Source of the DNA: Haliscomenobacter sp.
GTDB taxonomy: Bacteria > Bacteroidota > Bacteroidia > Chitinophagales > Saprospiraceae
NCBI GenBank assembly: GCA_016713275.1
Contig: JADJPL010000003.1
Coordinates: 434,001 to 498,000, forward strand
Length of the DNA: 64,000 nucleotides
Direction of reading: 5' to 3'
Of this stretch, positions 29,637 through 39,397 are shown one piece after another. A program made the position numbers and the translations under genes. Within the stretch, counting starts at the first letter, position 1; each line of letters starts with the position of its first letter. A model generated the notes under the pieces. It ran no database searches, was not told the origin of the DNA, and saw only the letters and a program-made list of their open reading frames with translations.

Positions 29637-30467
29637 ATGCCAACCCTTCCAACCCACATCGCCGACGAGCTGCATACGCCCTATGCCCTAAGCGAGGACC
29701 AAATTCGTTTTTACGAGAAAAACCGTTTCCTCAAGCTGAAAGGCGTGCTGTCGCGCGAAGCCGTCCTGTTTTTTCAGGAAGCGATCACGGCGCGCGTCCG
29801 GCAAATGAACACCGTGACGACGACGCTGGAAAACAGGGATACTTACGGCAAAGCTTTTCTGCAACTCTTCAATCTGTGGCTGCACGACGACTTGGCCCGC
29901 GCGCTGGTATTCAGCAAGCGTCTGGCCCGGATCGCCAGTGAACTTATGCAAACCGGCGGCGTGCGTCTGTACCACGACCAAGCCCTGTACAAGGAAGCCG
30001 GAGGCGGAATCACGCCCTGGCATGCCGATCAGTTTTACTGGCCGCTGGAAACCGACAAAACCGTTACCGCCTGGATTCCGCTACAGGAAACGCCGCTGGA
30101 AATGGGGCCGCTGGAGTTCAGCGCCGGAAGCCACCGCATCGTCAACGGCCGCGAACTGGCCATCAGCGACGACAGCGAACGCCTGATCGGCGAAAAGCTT
30201 CGGGTAACCGACTTTCCACACACCATCGAACCATTTAGCCTGGGCGAAGTAAGTTTTCACTCCGGCTGGGTGTTTCATCGTGCCGGCGCCAATACCACGG
30301 AGGAAATGCGCCGGGTTATGACGGTTATCTACATGGACAAAGACATGACCTTGAAACAGCCTGAGAACGACAACCAAATCCTCGACTGGGAAACCTGGTG
30401 CCCTGGCGCCAGGGTAGGGGAGGTTATCGATACGCCGCTGAACCCGGTTTTGTTTGAACAGGTATGA
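29637..30467 (+). CDS. Phytanoyl-CoA dioxygenase (PhyH)-family protein
   Basis: 276 residues. The Fe(II) ligands are visible: HxD in TPWHADQFYWPL and the distal His in VSFHSGWVFHRAGANT, followed by the 2OG-contacting Arg in MRRVMTVIYM. It hydroxylates a small organic substrate with 2-oxoglutarate and oxygen. The next gene overlaps by 4 bp (ATGA) and is a sugar-isomerase type protein, so the pair probably acts on the same metabolite. ATG 29637 fits the domain start; an upstream extension to 29340 would run antisense through the AraC gene and is rejected. Confidence 0.9.
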   Translation: MPTLPTHIADELHTPYALSEDQIRFYEKNRFLKLKGVLSREAVLFFQEAITARVRQMNTVTTTLENRDTYGKAFLQLFNLWLHDDLARALVFSKRLARIASELMQTGGVRLYHDQALYKEAGGGITPWHADQFYWPLETDKTVTAWIPLQETPLEMGPLEFSAGSHRIVNGRELAISDDSERLIGEKLRVTDFPHTIEPFSLGEVSFHSGWVFHRAGANTTEEMRRVMTVIYMDKDMTLKQPENDNQILDWETWCPGARVGEVIDTPLNPVLFEQV

Positions 30468-31297
30468 TTATCCGCTACATATGCCCTTCCTGGGGCCATG
30501 GGCATTTGGCTCCCGGGGAGTTGCTTCGCCGTATCGCCGAAGCTGGATTTGACGGAGTTGAGATCAATCTTCCCGACCCTGGCCCTTGGGTTGAGGCGTT
30601 TCTTTCGGAGCTGGACACTATACGAAGGCAAATTCCAGGCTTTCTTTTTGTGGCCCAAGCTATTACTTCTCCATTTTCAGGAGAAGAAGCGGCTGCTTTT
30701 TTGGAGCGGACAAAGAAAAACCTGCAGGTACTGCTGTCTTATCGGCCGGATTTTATCAACGCGCATTCCGGGAAGGACTATTACCCGTTTGAGGAGAACT
30801 GCCGCGTGCTGGAGACCGGTATCCAACTGAGCGCGGAAACAGGTATCCGCATTCTCCACGAGACGCATCGGGGCAGGTTCTCTTTTCATGCGCCGGCGCT
30901 GATTCCCTATTTGCGCACCTTTCCGGAACTGGAGCTTGTGGGGGATTTCTCCCATTTTTGCGTGGTTTCGGAGAGCATGCTGGAGGATCAGGAACCTTTC
31001 CTGGAGGAGATCGTCCCCCGGATTGGGCATCTTCATGCGCGGATTGGATCGGAGCAGGCGCCGCAGGTTAGTGATCCCTTCGCTCCGGAATGGGGAAGCC
31101 ACGTAGAGCGCTTCTGGGGATGGTGGAAGCAGGTGGCGGACCACAGGGCATCCACAGGGCAGACCTGTTTGACCATCACTCCCGAGTTTGGGCCAGTTCC
31201 TTACATGCCGGTGGCTCCTTTTACGCAACAACCACTGGGAAACCAATGGGAGATCAACCTGCGAATGAAAGATTTTTTGAAAACCCGTTTGGGTTAA
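30464..31297 (+). CDS. Sugar phosphate isomerase/epimerase (AP-endonuclease-2-type TIM barrel)
   Basis: 277 residues. The TIM barrel carries the expected metal ligands in sequence order: Glu in RILHETHRGRFS, Asp in LVGDFSHFCV, His in GHLHARIGSE and Glu in ITPEFGPVPY. Enzymes of this fold isomerise or epimerise sugars, inositols and related compounds. The start overlaps the PhyH gene stop. The substrate cannot be read from sequence; context suggests a sugar released by the GH92 and GH127 enzymes or a modified derivative. Confidence 0.88.
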   Translation: MIIRYICPSWGHGHLAPGELLRRIAEAGFDGVEINLPDPGPWVEAFLSELDTIRRQIPGFLFVAQAITSPFSGEEAAAFLERTKKNLQVLLSYRPDFINAHSGKDYYPFEENCRVLETGIQLSAETGIRILHETHRGRFSFHAPALIPYLRTFPELELVGDFSHFCVVSESMLEDQEPFLEEIVPRIGHLHARIGSEQAPQVSDPFAPEWGSHVERFWGWWKQVADHRASTGQTCLTITPEFGPVPYMPVAPFTQQPLGNQWEINLRMKDFLKTRLG

Positions 31298-31325
31298 TCC
31301 TTTTTCTGTAGATAAAAGCTCATCC

Positions 31326-33499
31326 ATGCGTATACGCTTTTTCCTGATGCTGACTTCCCTGGCCATTTTCTCTTGCCAAAAAAACGACAACCTCCAGGGG
31401 GAAGAAGATTTCACCGGATATGTCAACCCCTTTATCGGTACCGACGGCACAGGCCATACCTTTCCTGGCCCTTCCCTGCCTTTTGGAATGGTACAGCCTG
31501 GACCCGATAACAAAAACTCGGACTGGGCCTATACCAGCGGGTATCAGTACAGAGACGCTACCGTTTTGGGATTTTCCCAAACGCGCCTCAGCGGCACGGG
31601 GATTGGCGAAATGGGCGATATCCTTCTTTTGCCGTTCTCCGGCGCCTGGCAAGACACGGTTAAAAACAGATTATTAAAAGAAACGGAGGAAGCTCGTGTG
31701 GGATACTATTCGGTGCACAAGGCTGATCAGGTGCGGGTAGAACTGACCGCTTCTTCCAGGGTTGCTTTTCACCGGTATACCTTTCCCGGGCAGAAGGCCC
31801 GGGTGTTTTTGAACTTTCAGCATGGTCTTCGCTTCCTGACAGATAGCCTGGTGCTCGATTCCAAGGTCAATCTGGAGAATTCCCGAACCTTGAGCGGCTA
31901 TTGCCATACGAAGAACTGGGTAGAGCGGACGTATTATTTTGTGGTTCAATTTGACCGGGATTTTCAAACGCACGAACTGCTTCCCCGGGCGTCAAAGGAA
32001 AATGCGCCAAAATACTTCCTCGGATTTGACCTGGGGAAGGACAAGCAGTTGCAGGTGAAAATCGCCTTGTCTACGGTGGACGTACCCGGCGCCAGGCAGA
32101 ACTTAGCCGCCGAAATACCGGATTGGGATTTTAACCGCGTCAGAAAACAAGCGGTCCGGGAATGGAACCGCTACTTAAGCAGGATCCGAATTGAATCCGA
32201 TCGAAACCAGAAAGTCCTTTTTTATACTGCACTTTATCACTTACTCCTTCAACCTTCCAACATAGCCGATGTAAGCGGTAAGTACCGGGGCGCCGACGGC
32301 CGGGTAGCCCAGGCGCCGGATGGCGTGTATTATTCGACGCTTTCCATTTGGGATATTTACCGCGCTGCTTTTCCCTTGCTCCAACTGGTGGCGCCGGAAC
32401 GGATCGATGGGATTATCAATACCCTGTTGATTCACCACCAGGCGGCAGGATTTTTGCCGATATGGACGGCTTGGGGGCAGGACAACTATTGTATGATCGG
32501 CAATCATGCCATACCTATGATTTTATCGGCGTGGAATGCGGGTTTCAGGGGGTTTGATCAACAGGCTGCTTTAAAAGCCATGGTGGAAACCTCTACCCAA
32601 AGCCACGTCAACTCCAATTGGGAGCTATATAACCGATTGGGTTATTACCCTTTTGACAGTCTGGACAACGAAGCCGTTTCCCGGACCCTGGAAAGCGGAT
32701 TCGACGATTGGTGCGTAGCTGAAATGGCCCGCCAACTGGGCGATTCGGCAATCCACAGGACGTTTTCCCGAAGGGCGCTTTTCTACCAAAACCTGTTTGA
32801 CCCCGAGACCAGGCTCTTCCGGGAAAAGATTCCAAAGGGGCATTTCGCTCCCCATTCGATCCCTTTACGGCTACCTCTCCGATGAATAACCCTGGGGATT
32901 ATACCGAAGCCAATGCCTGGCAATACTTTTGGACTCCTGCCCAGTACGATGTGCCGGGTATGACCGCTTTGCTCGGAGGGAAAAAAGCCTTTACCGAAAA
33001 ACTCGATTCCTTTTTCGCCATCCCGGCCAAGAATCCGAATGCCTTCCTTGGGCAGGAAGCCATGATCGGTCAGTACGCCCATGGCAATGAGCCGGGCCAC
33101 CATATCGCTTATTTGTATGCTTTTTCCGATAACCCTCGAAAAGGACAGGAAATCGTTCGCCGCATTTTGGAAACCTTTCATCAGAACGCGCCAAACGGGA
33201 TGATAGGCAACGACGATTGCGGCCAAATGAGCGCCTGGTATGTGCTGTCTTGTCTGGGTTTTTACCCGGTAAACCCCTCCACCGGCGCTTTTACCCTTGG
33301 GGCGCCCCAACTGCCTCGAGCGACTATCTTTTTGCCGGGTGGCAAATCATTCGATATATTGGCCGAAGGGCTTTCCCAAGGGAAAATCTATACCGAAAAG
33401 GTTTTTCTGAACAACCGGCGCCTGGATCGAAATAACCTGAATTACCAGGAAATCAGATCGGGGGGGAAGCTGAGGTATCAGATGCAGGGTGCGAAATGA
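31326..33499 (+). CDS. GH92 alpha-mannosidase-type lipoprotein (one frameshift)
   Basis: A lipoprotein signal (LTSLAIFSCQKN) is followed by the GH92 N-domain (YVNPFIGTDGTGHTFPGPSL, PFGMVQPGPDN) and the catalytic barrel (SIWDIYRAAFPLL, GFLPIWTAWGQDN). The frame shifts near 32850 in a CCCC stretch, then resumes as SPFDPFTATSP and YTEANAWQYFWTPAQYDV. The general-acid Glu region (AHGNEPGHHIAYLYAF) and GNDDCGQMSAWYVLSCLGF follow. Repaired length is about 724 residues, normal for GH92. These are Ca-dependent exo-alpha-mannosidases, mostly alpha-1,2, on N-glycan or mannan chains. The break is probably sequence error. Confidence 0.92.
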
Positions 33500-33527
33500 C
33501 GAGGCGGAGCCGCATACTGCCCGACGT

Positions 33528-33602
33528 TTTTGGAACGAGAGACCTTCCAGGGTTTCGCAAACCTGGAAGGTCTGGGCGCCAGGAAAACGAAAATATCCAG
33601 TA
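33528..33602. repeat. Dispersed element with 11-bp hairpin and half-element terminus
   Basis: A perfect 11-bp hairpin (GACCTTCCAGG with CCTGGAAGGTC, 33541-33572) is followed by GGCGCCAGGAAAACGAAA and ATATCCAGTA. In reverse orientation it matches the element at 51253-51326 at both the TTCGCAAACCTGGAAGGTCT core and the outer end. Confidence 0.75.
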
Positions 33603-33690
33603 AGGTGGGCAGAACCTCAATCCCGGATCCGAACACGGATTTGGACTGGAAGGAGGCTATGGATTTTATAATTACCTAATTTCATTTTAT

Positions 33691-35640
33691 ATGAAAACCA
33701 AGATAGTGCATGCATGCTCCTGCGTTCTTTTGATCCCCTTTTTTCTCCAGAGTCAAACCCCGTCAACTATGGACCGGCCATCCAACGCTTCCCCCTTAAA
33801 AGAAACCTTAATTCGCCTTCCGTTCGCCTCCATTCGTCCCGAAGGCTGGCTCAAGGCCCAAATGCAACGCGATATGGCTGGCTTCGCCGGCAACCTGGAC
33901 CGGCTGGTTCCCGGCCTGATCGATGACCAGATCTACACCGAAGGGCGGCTTCACAGAAAGAGCGCCGCACGCGATTTGGGCAACCTCAAATCGGGCGACG
34001 CCGAAGGGGAGGACCAATACCAATGGTGGAATTCCGAAACCCAATCCAACTGGTGGGACGCCTATATCCGGAATGCCATTCTGCTCCAGGACCCCGCTGC
34101 CCTGGATAAAGCCCAACAGTACGTGCGGCGCATGTTGTCGTCTCAGGATGACGACGGCTACCTCGGCATCTACGACAAAGACCTTCGCTACCGCTTTTCC
34201 TCTGAAAACGGCGAACTCTGGGCCAAAACCACGCTGTTTCGCGGCCTGCTGGCGTATTATGAATACACTCAAAGCGGGGAAGTATGGAATGCGCTGGTGC
34301 GCGCCGTCGATGACGTCATGGCGAATTATCCGATGGATCAATCCAGTCCGTTTTTCTCTAAAGGTGGATTCAATGGAGGAATCTCACACGGACTGACCTT
34401 TACCGATGTGCTGGACCGGATGGCCCAGCTGAGCGGGGACCCCAGGTATCTGGCCTATGCCGCCTTCCTGTACCGCGATTACTGCCAAACCGACCAGTCG
34501 GAGCAGGATGCCCAATTAAAAAACATCCTCAGCCCAGACTATAAACTCCAGTCCCACGGCGTCCATACCTACGAGCACCTGCGGCCGCTGGCCGTCGCTT
34601 ATTATGCCACCGGCGACCCCCAACTGAAACAGGCCTTGGATGTTTATCTTGGCCGGATACAGGCAGCGGTTACGTGCGCGGGAGGCCCGATAGGGGATGA
34701 GTGGATAGGCGGCCGGATGCCGGATGCAACCCAGGTGGGGTACGAGTATTGCTCCATCCACGAGTTGATGGACAGCTACGCGCTCCTGCTTCAAAAAACG
34801 GGCAACCCAACGTTTGCCGATGCGATGGAGGACCTCTTCTACAACGCTGCCCAGGGCGCCCGGCATCCCGAACATTCGGCTATTGCCTACCTGAAGACCG
34901 ACAACTCCTATGAGATGATGGGTACAAAAAACGGAGAAGCAGAGCCCAACCGCGTGCAGACGCGGTATAAATACTCCCCCGTCCATCAGGATGTAGCTGT
35001 GTGTTGCGCCCCCAACGCCGGCCGGATTTCCCCCTATTTCGTACAGGCCGCCTGGATGAAAAAAGACGACCGTACCCTGGCGGCTCTGCTCCTGGCGCCC
35101 AGCACCCTGGAGACCGAGGTAGACGGGGCGCCCGTGCGAATAGTAACCGAAACCCGATACCCGTACAGTCAGCAACTGGTATTCCGGCTGGAGCTCTCCT
35201 CCCCGCTGGCGTTCTGCCTGAAGGTCCGCAAACCGGCGTGGTGTACCGAGGTTAAGAGCTCGGAGGCGTACCGGGAGGAACAGGGTTTTCTGGTATTCGA
35301 CCGCCGTTTTGCCCCCGGCGACGAGATCCGGCTGACGCTGGAGTCGGACGTCCGGGTCTTAACAGGAGCAGCGGGCGACCATTATTTTGCCTATGGGCCG
35401 CTGGTGTATGCCCGGCCTATAGAGGCGGCAGAAGAAATCGGACGTACGTATGCCCCCGGCTTCGAAGACCGGATGTACCGGTCGTTGGATCCCGTGCGGT
35501 ATGGTTATGTGCCCGGCCAAAAGGCCCAATTCAGCCGGGGACGCATTCTGGCCCGGCTGAAAAACCAGGCTACCCAGAAAATAGAGCAGGTAGCGTTGGT
35601 TCCGATCGGGAAAACGGTGCTGAGGCAGGCGGGGTTTTAA
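33691..35640 (+). CDS. GH127 beta-L-arabinofuranosidase-family enzyme
   Basis: 649 residues with an N-terminal signal (MKTKIVHACSCVLLIPFFLQ). The catalytic (alpha/alpha)6 barrel shows the GH127 metal-thiolate set: Glu-x-Cys in GYEYCSIHELMDS and the adjacent cysteines in DVAVCCAPNAGRI, one of which is the nucleophile in characterised members. A Glu 15 residues upstream (GDEWIGG) is a candidate acid/base. The family removes beta-L-arabinofuranose from plant hydroxyproline-rich glycoproteins and RG-II. It lies downstream of GH92 with the dispersed repeat between, and it closes the carbohydrate locus. No lesions. Confidence 0.9.
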   Translation: MKTKIVHACSCVLLIPFFLQSQTPSTMDRPSNASPLKETLIRLPFASIRPEGWLKAQMQRDMAGFAGNLDRLVPGLIDDQIYTEGRLHRKSAARDLGNLKSGDAEGEDQYQWWNSETQSNWWDAYIRNAILLQDPAALDKAQQYVRRMLSSQDDDGYLGIYDKDLRYRFSSENGELWAKTTLFRGLLAYYEYTQSGEVWNALVRAVDDVMANYPMDQSSPFFSKGGFNGGISHGLTFTDVLDRMAQLSGDPRYLAYAAFLYRDYCQTDQSEQDAQLKNILSPDYKLQSHGVHTYEHLRPLAVAYYATGDPQLKQALDVYLGRIQAAVTCAGGPIGDEWIGGRMPDATQVGYEYCSIHELMDSYALLLQKTGNPTFADAMEDLFYNAAQGARHPEHSAIAYLKTDNSYEMMGTKNGEAEPNRVQTRYKYSPVHQDVAVCCAPNAGRISPYFVQAAWMKKDDRTLAALLLAPSTLETEVDGAPVRIVTETRYPYSQQLVFRLELSSPLAFCLKVRKPAWCTEVKSSEAYREEQGFLVFDRRFAPGDEIRLTLESDVRVLTGAAGDHYFAYGPLVYARPIEAAEEIGRTYAPGFEDRMYRSLDPVRYGYVPGQKAQFSRGRILARLKNQATQKIEQVALVPIGKTVLRQAGF

Positions 35641-35740
35641 GGAATGCCCCCGCGTCCCCCCGTTACTTCGCTACGTCGCAACTTTCCCTTTGTTTTCCCC
35701 CGGGAATATCGGATTTTTGAGGCCACAAAACGAATGACGT

Positions 35741-37186
35741 ATGCCATATGACCGGTACGAGACGGTGATCGGACTGGAGGTGCACCTCCAGCTGGCCACC
35801 CAGAGCAAAGCCTTCTGCGGAGACGATACCCGCTTTGGAATGCCGCCCAATACCCAGGTGAGCCCGATTTCTCTCGGCCACCCCGGAACGCTTCCCCGAC
35901 TGAATAGCCGGCAGGTGGCCTTTGCTGTGAAGCTGGCGTATGCCCTGAACAGCAGGGTGAACCCCGTGAATACGTTTGACCGAAAGAACTATTTCTACGC
36001 CGATTTGCCGAAGGGGTACCAGATTACCCAGGACAAGCAACCCATTTGTGTAGGCGGCGAACTGCCGGTCAAGCTCGGCGATACCTGGAAACCGATCCGC
36101 ATCCATCACGTGCACATGGAGGAAGATGCCGGTAAGTCGATCCATAACCTCCACCCCCGAAAATCCCTGATCGATCTCAACCGGGCAGGAACCCCGCTCC
36201 TGGAGATCGTGACCCAGCCCGACCTGCGCTCCGCCGAAGAAGCCGACGCCTTTATGACCGGGATTCGCCAACTGGCGCGGTATCTGGAAATCTCCGATGG
36301 CAATATGGAGGAAGGTTCCCTCCGTTGCGATGTCAACGTTTCCGTTCGACTCAAAGGCGCCACAGCGCTGGGGGAACGCTGCGAGATCAAAAACCTCAAC
36401 TCCATGCGCTATGCCCGTCAGGCGATTGAATACGAAGTAAAGCGGCAAATCGACCTGATCGAGGCGGGAGGAAAAGTCCAACAGCAAACCCTGAACTTCG
36501 ATCCCGCAAGCGGCGCGACGTCTGCGCTACGGGAGAAAGAAGACGCCCACGATTATCGCTATTTCCCGGAACCGGATCTGCCGCCTGTGGTATTGAGCCC
36601 TGAGTACCTGGAAGAGGTCCGGCAGGAATTGCCCCCGCTGCCCTGGGAGGTGTACGCTCAGCTCTCCGCGGAAAATGGATTGAGCGACTACGATGTGTCT
36701 ATCCTCTTTGAGGAACGGGAAACGGTCCTGCTCTTTGAGGCGGTCAGCCGGTATTGCCCCAACAAAAAAGGGATTGCTAACCTCTTGATCAACCGCTTGA
36801 TCCCGTATTGCCAGGAACAGAAAATTCGTTTAGGCCAATTTCCAGTGCCCCCCGAGCATCTGGGGGCGTTCATCCTGCTGATCGATTCGGGAAAGGTGAG
36901 CAACAGCACAGCCTATCAGCGCCTGTTTCCTGCCATGATCGAATCGCCCGGCGCCAGTCCGGAAGCGTTGGCTACTTCCCTTAACCTGCTTCAACAAGCC
37001 GATGACGGATTTCTGGCGGATCTCATCCGCCAGGTCCTGGAAGCTAATCCCGATAAGGTGAAAGAATACCAAAAAGGGAAAAAAGGCCTGATGGGCTTTT
37101 TCATGGGCGAGCTGATGAAACGTTCCAAAGGCAAAGCCGATCCGGCCAAAGCCACCCAAATGCTTTCCGAGGCGCTGAAAAGTTAG
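35741..37186 (+). CDS. gatB: Asp-tRNA(Asn)/Glu-tRNA(Gln) amidotransferase subunit B
   Basis: 481 residues, full length. GatB signatures are YETVIGLEVHLQLATQSKAF, DLPKGYQITQ, IHHVHMEEDAGKSIH, LIDLNRAGTPLLEIVTQPD and RCDVNVSVR. A C-terminal YqeY-like tail (GKKGLMGFFMGELMKRSKGK) follows. With GatA and GatC it converts misacylated Glu-tRNA(Gln) or Asp-tRNA(Asn) to the correct amide form; those subunits are elsewhere. The stop codon TAG is itself part of the first unit of a heptamer repeat that continues for about 110 bp. Confidence 0.97.
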   Translation: MPYDRYETVIGLEVHLQLATQSKAFCGDDTRFGMPPNTQVSPISLGHPGTLPRLNSRQVAFAVKLAYALNSRVNPVNTFDRKNYFYADLPKGYQITQDKQPICVGGELPVKLGDTWKPIRIHHVHMEEDAGKSIHNLHPRKSLIDLNRAGTPLLEIVTQPDLRSAEEADAFMTGIRQLARYLEISDGNMEEGSLRCDVNVSVRLKGATALGERCEIKNLNSMRYARQAIEYEVKRQIDLIEAGGKVQQQTLNFDPASGATSALREKEDAHDYRYFPEPDLPPVVLSPEYLEEVRQELPPLPWEVYAQLSAENGLSDYDVSILFEERETVLLFEAVSRYCPNKKGIANLLINRLIPYCQEQKIRLGQFPVPPEHLGAFILLIDSGKVSNSTAYQRLFPAMIESPGASPEALATSLNLLQQADDGFLADLIRQVLEANPDKVKEYQKGKKGLMGFFMGELMKRSKGKADPAKATQMLSEALKS

Positions 37187-37292
37187 TGGTTAGTGGTTAG
37201 TGGTTGGTGGTTGGTGGTTGGTGGTTAGTGGTTAGTGGTTGGTGGTTAGTGGCTGGTGGTTGGTGGTTGGTGGTTGGTGGTTAGTGGTTGTG
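37183..37292 (+). repeat. (GTGGTTA/G)n heptamer array beginning at the gatB stop
   Basis: About 15 near-perfect heptamers of GTGGTTA or GTGGTTG; the TAG stop of gatB lies inside the first one. The same heptamer family recurs at 51921-51991 and 53927-54044. Confidence 0.9.
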
Positions 37293-37331
37293 GCTATCTT
37301 TTTAGTATATTTGGAGACTGGTCAAAAAACC

Positions 37332-37402
37332 CTGGTTCGAGGCCCCGCCTCCGCCTCTGGTTCGAGGTCCGCCTCCGCCTCTGGTTCGAGGCTCCGCCTC
37401 GG
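37332..37402 (+). repeat. 25-bp CTGGTTCGAGG(C)-CCGCCTCCGCCT tandem repeat
   Basis: Three units (25, 24 and about 22 bp). The GGTTCGAG core looks like a tRNA T-loop, but no cloverleaf can be built around it. Confidence 0.75.
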
Positions 37403-37523
37403 ACCCACTCTACGTGGAGGCTCTGCCTCCAACCAGACTTTCCGAACGTAATTTTAGCAGGACCGCAAACCAAGAAGAGGTTATACACACTTTTTTGAAC
37501 AAGCTCTATAGTTGTCCATATGA

Positions 37524-37608
37524 ACCGTCCACCGTCTACCGTCTACCGTCTAACCGTCCCCCGTCCCCCGTCCACCGTCTAACCGTCTAACCGTCTAACC
37601 GTCTAACC
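37524..37608 (+). repeat. (CCGTCTAA)n octamer array abutting a start codon
   Basis: Degenerate then perfect CCGTCTAA octamers end directly at the ATG of the MerR gene, so no Shine-Dalgarno sequence is possible in the usual place. Confidence 0.85.
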
Positions 37609-37956
37609 ATGCTGCCAGTCAAAGATGATCCTTTAAAGCGGTATTACTCCATGGGGGAGGTGTCGGAAATTCTGGGCGTTTCCAAATCCCTGATCCGGTT
37701 TTGGGAAAGTGAGTTCGACCATATCAAGCCGCACAAAAACAGCAAAGGCGACCGGCGGTTTACTGCGGAGAACGTCGAGCAACTCCGCATGGTTTATCAC
37801 CTGGTCAAGGAACGCGGGTTCACGCTGGCGGGGGCGAGGCACGAGATTAAAGAACAGCGGGACCGTCTTCGGCAGAAGATCCAGGTGTTGGACAAGATGA
37901 AAGAAATTCGCGGTTTTCTGAAGGAACTGGCAGGAAGCACGGAAGAGGAAGAATGA
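37609..37956 (+). CDS. MerR-family transcriptional regulator
   Basis: 115 residues. The winged helix-turn-helix is at 12-60 (YYSMGEVSEILGVSKSLIRF, then WESEF and KGDRRFTAENVEQL), followed by a long dimerisation helix (EIKEQRDRLRQKIQVLDKMK). There is no C-terminal effector domain and no metal-binding cysteine. It meets the ABC ATPase gene stop to stop (TGA|TCA) with no spacer. Its target is unknown. Confidence 0.9.
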   Translation: MLPVKDDPLKRYYSMGEVSEILGVSKSLIRFWESEFDHIKPHKNSKGDRRFTAENVEQLRMVYHLVKERGFTLAGARHEIKEQRDRLRQKIQVLDKMKEIRGFLKELAGSTEEEE

Positions 37957-38595
37957 TCAATTCTTTTTCTTCGAATCGTTTTTCCACTCCCGGGTATCCA
38001 GGATATTTGGGCAAAAGGCATAATCCGCTTCCACGTTGGAGGCGACGACGATCAGGCGGTTTTGGCCAAAATCCCGGATCAATTGATGGTACCATTCAAT
38101 TCCCTGCGCATCGAGATTGGTGCCGGGCTCGTCGAGCAGCAAAAGAGGCGTTTGGGAGCAGATGGCCAGCGCGAGGCGCAAGCGCTGTTTCATGCCGGAA
38201 GAAAATTGCCGGATGGGCTTATGCGCTGCCCGTTGCATGCCGAGCAACTGGATAAGTTTGGGAACGTCCAACCCTTCATAAAACGGTTTAAACTGCTGAT
38301 GGAAGGCAAGCGCTTCCTGAAGCGTAAACTCTTCGATCAACTCGATATAAGGAGCGGCATAGCTCAAATGGGGGTAGATCAAGGCGGGGTCCAAGGGGCG
38401 TCCTTCTTTGAAAAAGCGCACCTTTCCGGCAGAAGGCCGGAGGTGGCCGGAGAGCAGGCGCAGAAGGGTGGATTTGCCCGACCCGTTTGGGCCGGTTACG
38501 GCGTACCGATCCGGCTGGTTGAATTCCAGGCTGACCTGGCGCAGCACCCATTCCAGGCGATAGCGCTTCCCAACGCCGGCGAGTTCAATCTTCAT
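37957..38595 (-). CDS. ABC transporter ATP-binding protein
   Basis: 212 residues with Walker A (GPNGSGKST), the signature (RQFSSGMKQRLRLALA), Walker B (PLLLLDEPGTNLD) and the switch region (LIVVASN, with Asn instead of His). Small stand-alone ATPases like this (CcmA-like) pair with a membrane subunit that is not adjacent. The start overlaps the end of lpxA by 11 bp, so it is the last gene of the lpx run. A link with lipid A or envelope export is inferred from position only. Confidence 0.88.
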   Translation of the reverse strand: MKIELAGVGKRYRLEWVLRQVSLEFNQPDRYAVTGPNGSGKSTLLRLLSGHLRPSAGKVRFFKEGRPLDPALIYPHLSYAAPYIELIEEFTLQEALAFHQQFKPFYEGLDVPKLIQLLGMQRAAHKPIRQFSSGMKQRLRLALAICSQTPLLLLDEPGTNLDAQGIEWYHQLIRDFGQNRLIVVASNVEADYAFCPNILDTREWKNDSKKKN

Positions 38596-39397
38596 TGACC
38601 TTGCTGCCGTTGAGGTGCCGGAACCCTTTCATGATCCCCATATCCTCCACCTTGCGCACGAATTGCACAATCTCGTCGCGTTCCGGGCTGTAGGGGAGTT
38701 CTTGCTCGATGATTTGGAGCGCTTTGGTCAAGCTATAGCCCCGGACGTAGAGGATGCGGTACACGTCCTGGATCATATTGATCTGTTCCTGGGTAAACTG
38801 CCGGCGCCTCAGCCCGATCGAGTTGATACCGGCATAGCTCAGCGGTTCGCGGGCCGCCTTGACGTAAGGCGGAACATTCTTGCGCACCAGGGAACCGCCG
38901 GCGATGAAGCTGTGCGCGCCGATCTTGAGAAACTGCTGCACGGCGACAAGTCCTTCGAGAATGGCGAAATCCTGGATCTCCACATGCCCAGCCAGATTGA
39001 CGTTGTTGGCCAGAATGATCCTGTCCCCCAGGATACAATCATGAGCGACATGCACGTAGGCCATCAGAAGGCAGTGATTACCCACCACGGTTTTCCCCGC
39101 AGCTGCAGTGCCCCGGTTGATCGTCACATATTCCCGGATGGTCGTATGGTTGCCAATCACGGCAGTGGTGTTTTCGCCCCTGAATTTGAGATCCTGGGGG
39201 ATCGCCGAAATGACGGCGCCGGGAAAGATCCGGCAATGGTGTCCAATGCGTGCCCCCTCAAAAATGGTGACGTTCGGACCAATCCAGGTTCCGTCCCCGA
39301 TGGTGACGTTTTTATCAATAAAACAGAATGGCCCTATGGTGACATCCTGCCCGATCTGAGCTTCGGGGTGAACGACGCTTAAGTTACTGATACTCAT
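38585..39397 (-). CDS. lpxA: UDP-N-acetylglucosamine O-acyltransferase
   Basis: 270 residues of left-handed beta-helix hexapeptide repeats (IGDGTWIGPNVTIFEGARIG and others), with the LpxA catalytic His region (LLMAYVHVAHDCILG) and a helical C-terminal cap (YRILYVRGYSLTKALQIIE). It adds the first R-3-hydroxyacyl chain to UDP-GlcNAc in lipid A synthesis in the cytoplasm. Its ATG overlaps the lpxC/fabZ stop (ATGA). Confidence 0.96.
   Translation of the reverse strand: MSISNLSVVHPEAQIGQDVTIGPFCFIDKNVTIGDGTWIGPNVTIFEGARIGHHCRIFPGAVISAIPQDLKFRGENTTAVIGNHTTIREYVTINRGTAAAGKTVVGNHCLLMAYVHVAHDCILGDRIILANNVNLAGHVEIQDFAILEGLVAVQQFLKIGAHSFIAGGSLVRKNVPPYVKAAREPLSYAGINSIGLRRRQFTQEQINMIQDVYRILYVRGYSLTKALQIIEQELPYSPERDEIVQFVRKVEDMGIMKGFRHLNGSKVNED

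Noticed and set aside
37332..37402. Possible tRNA T-arms (GGTTCGAG)
   Set aside because: No acceptor, D or anticodon stems can be formed; it is a GC-rich tandem repeat.
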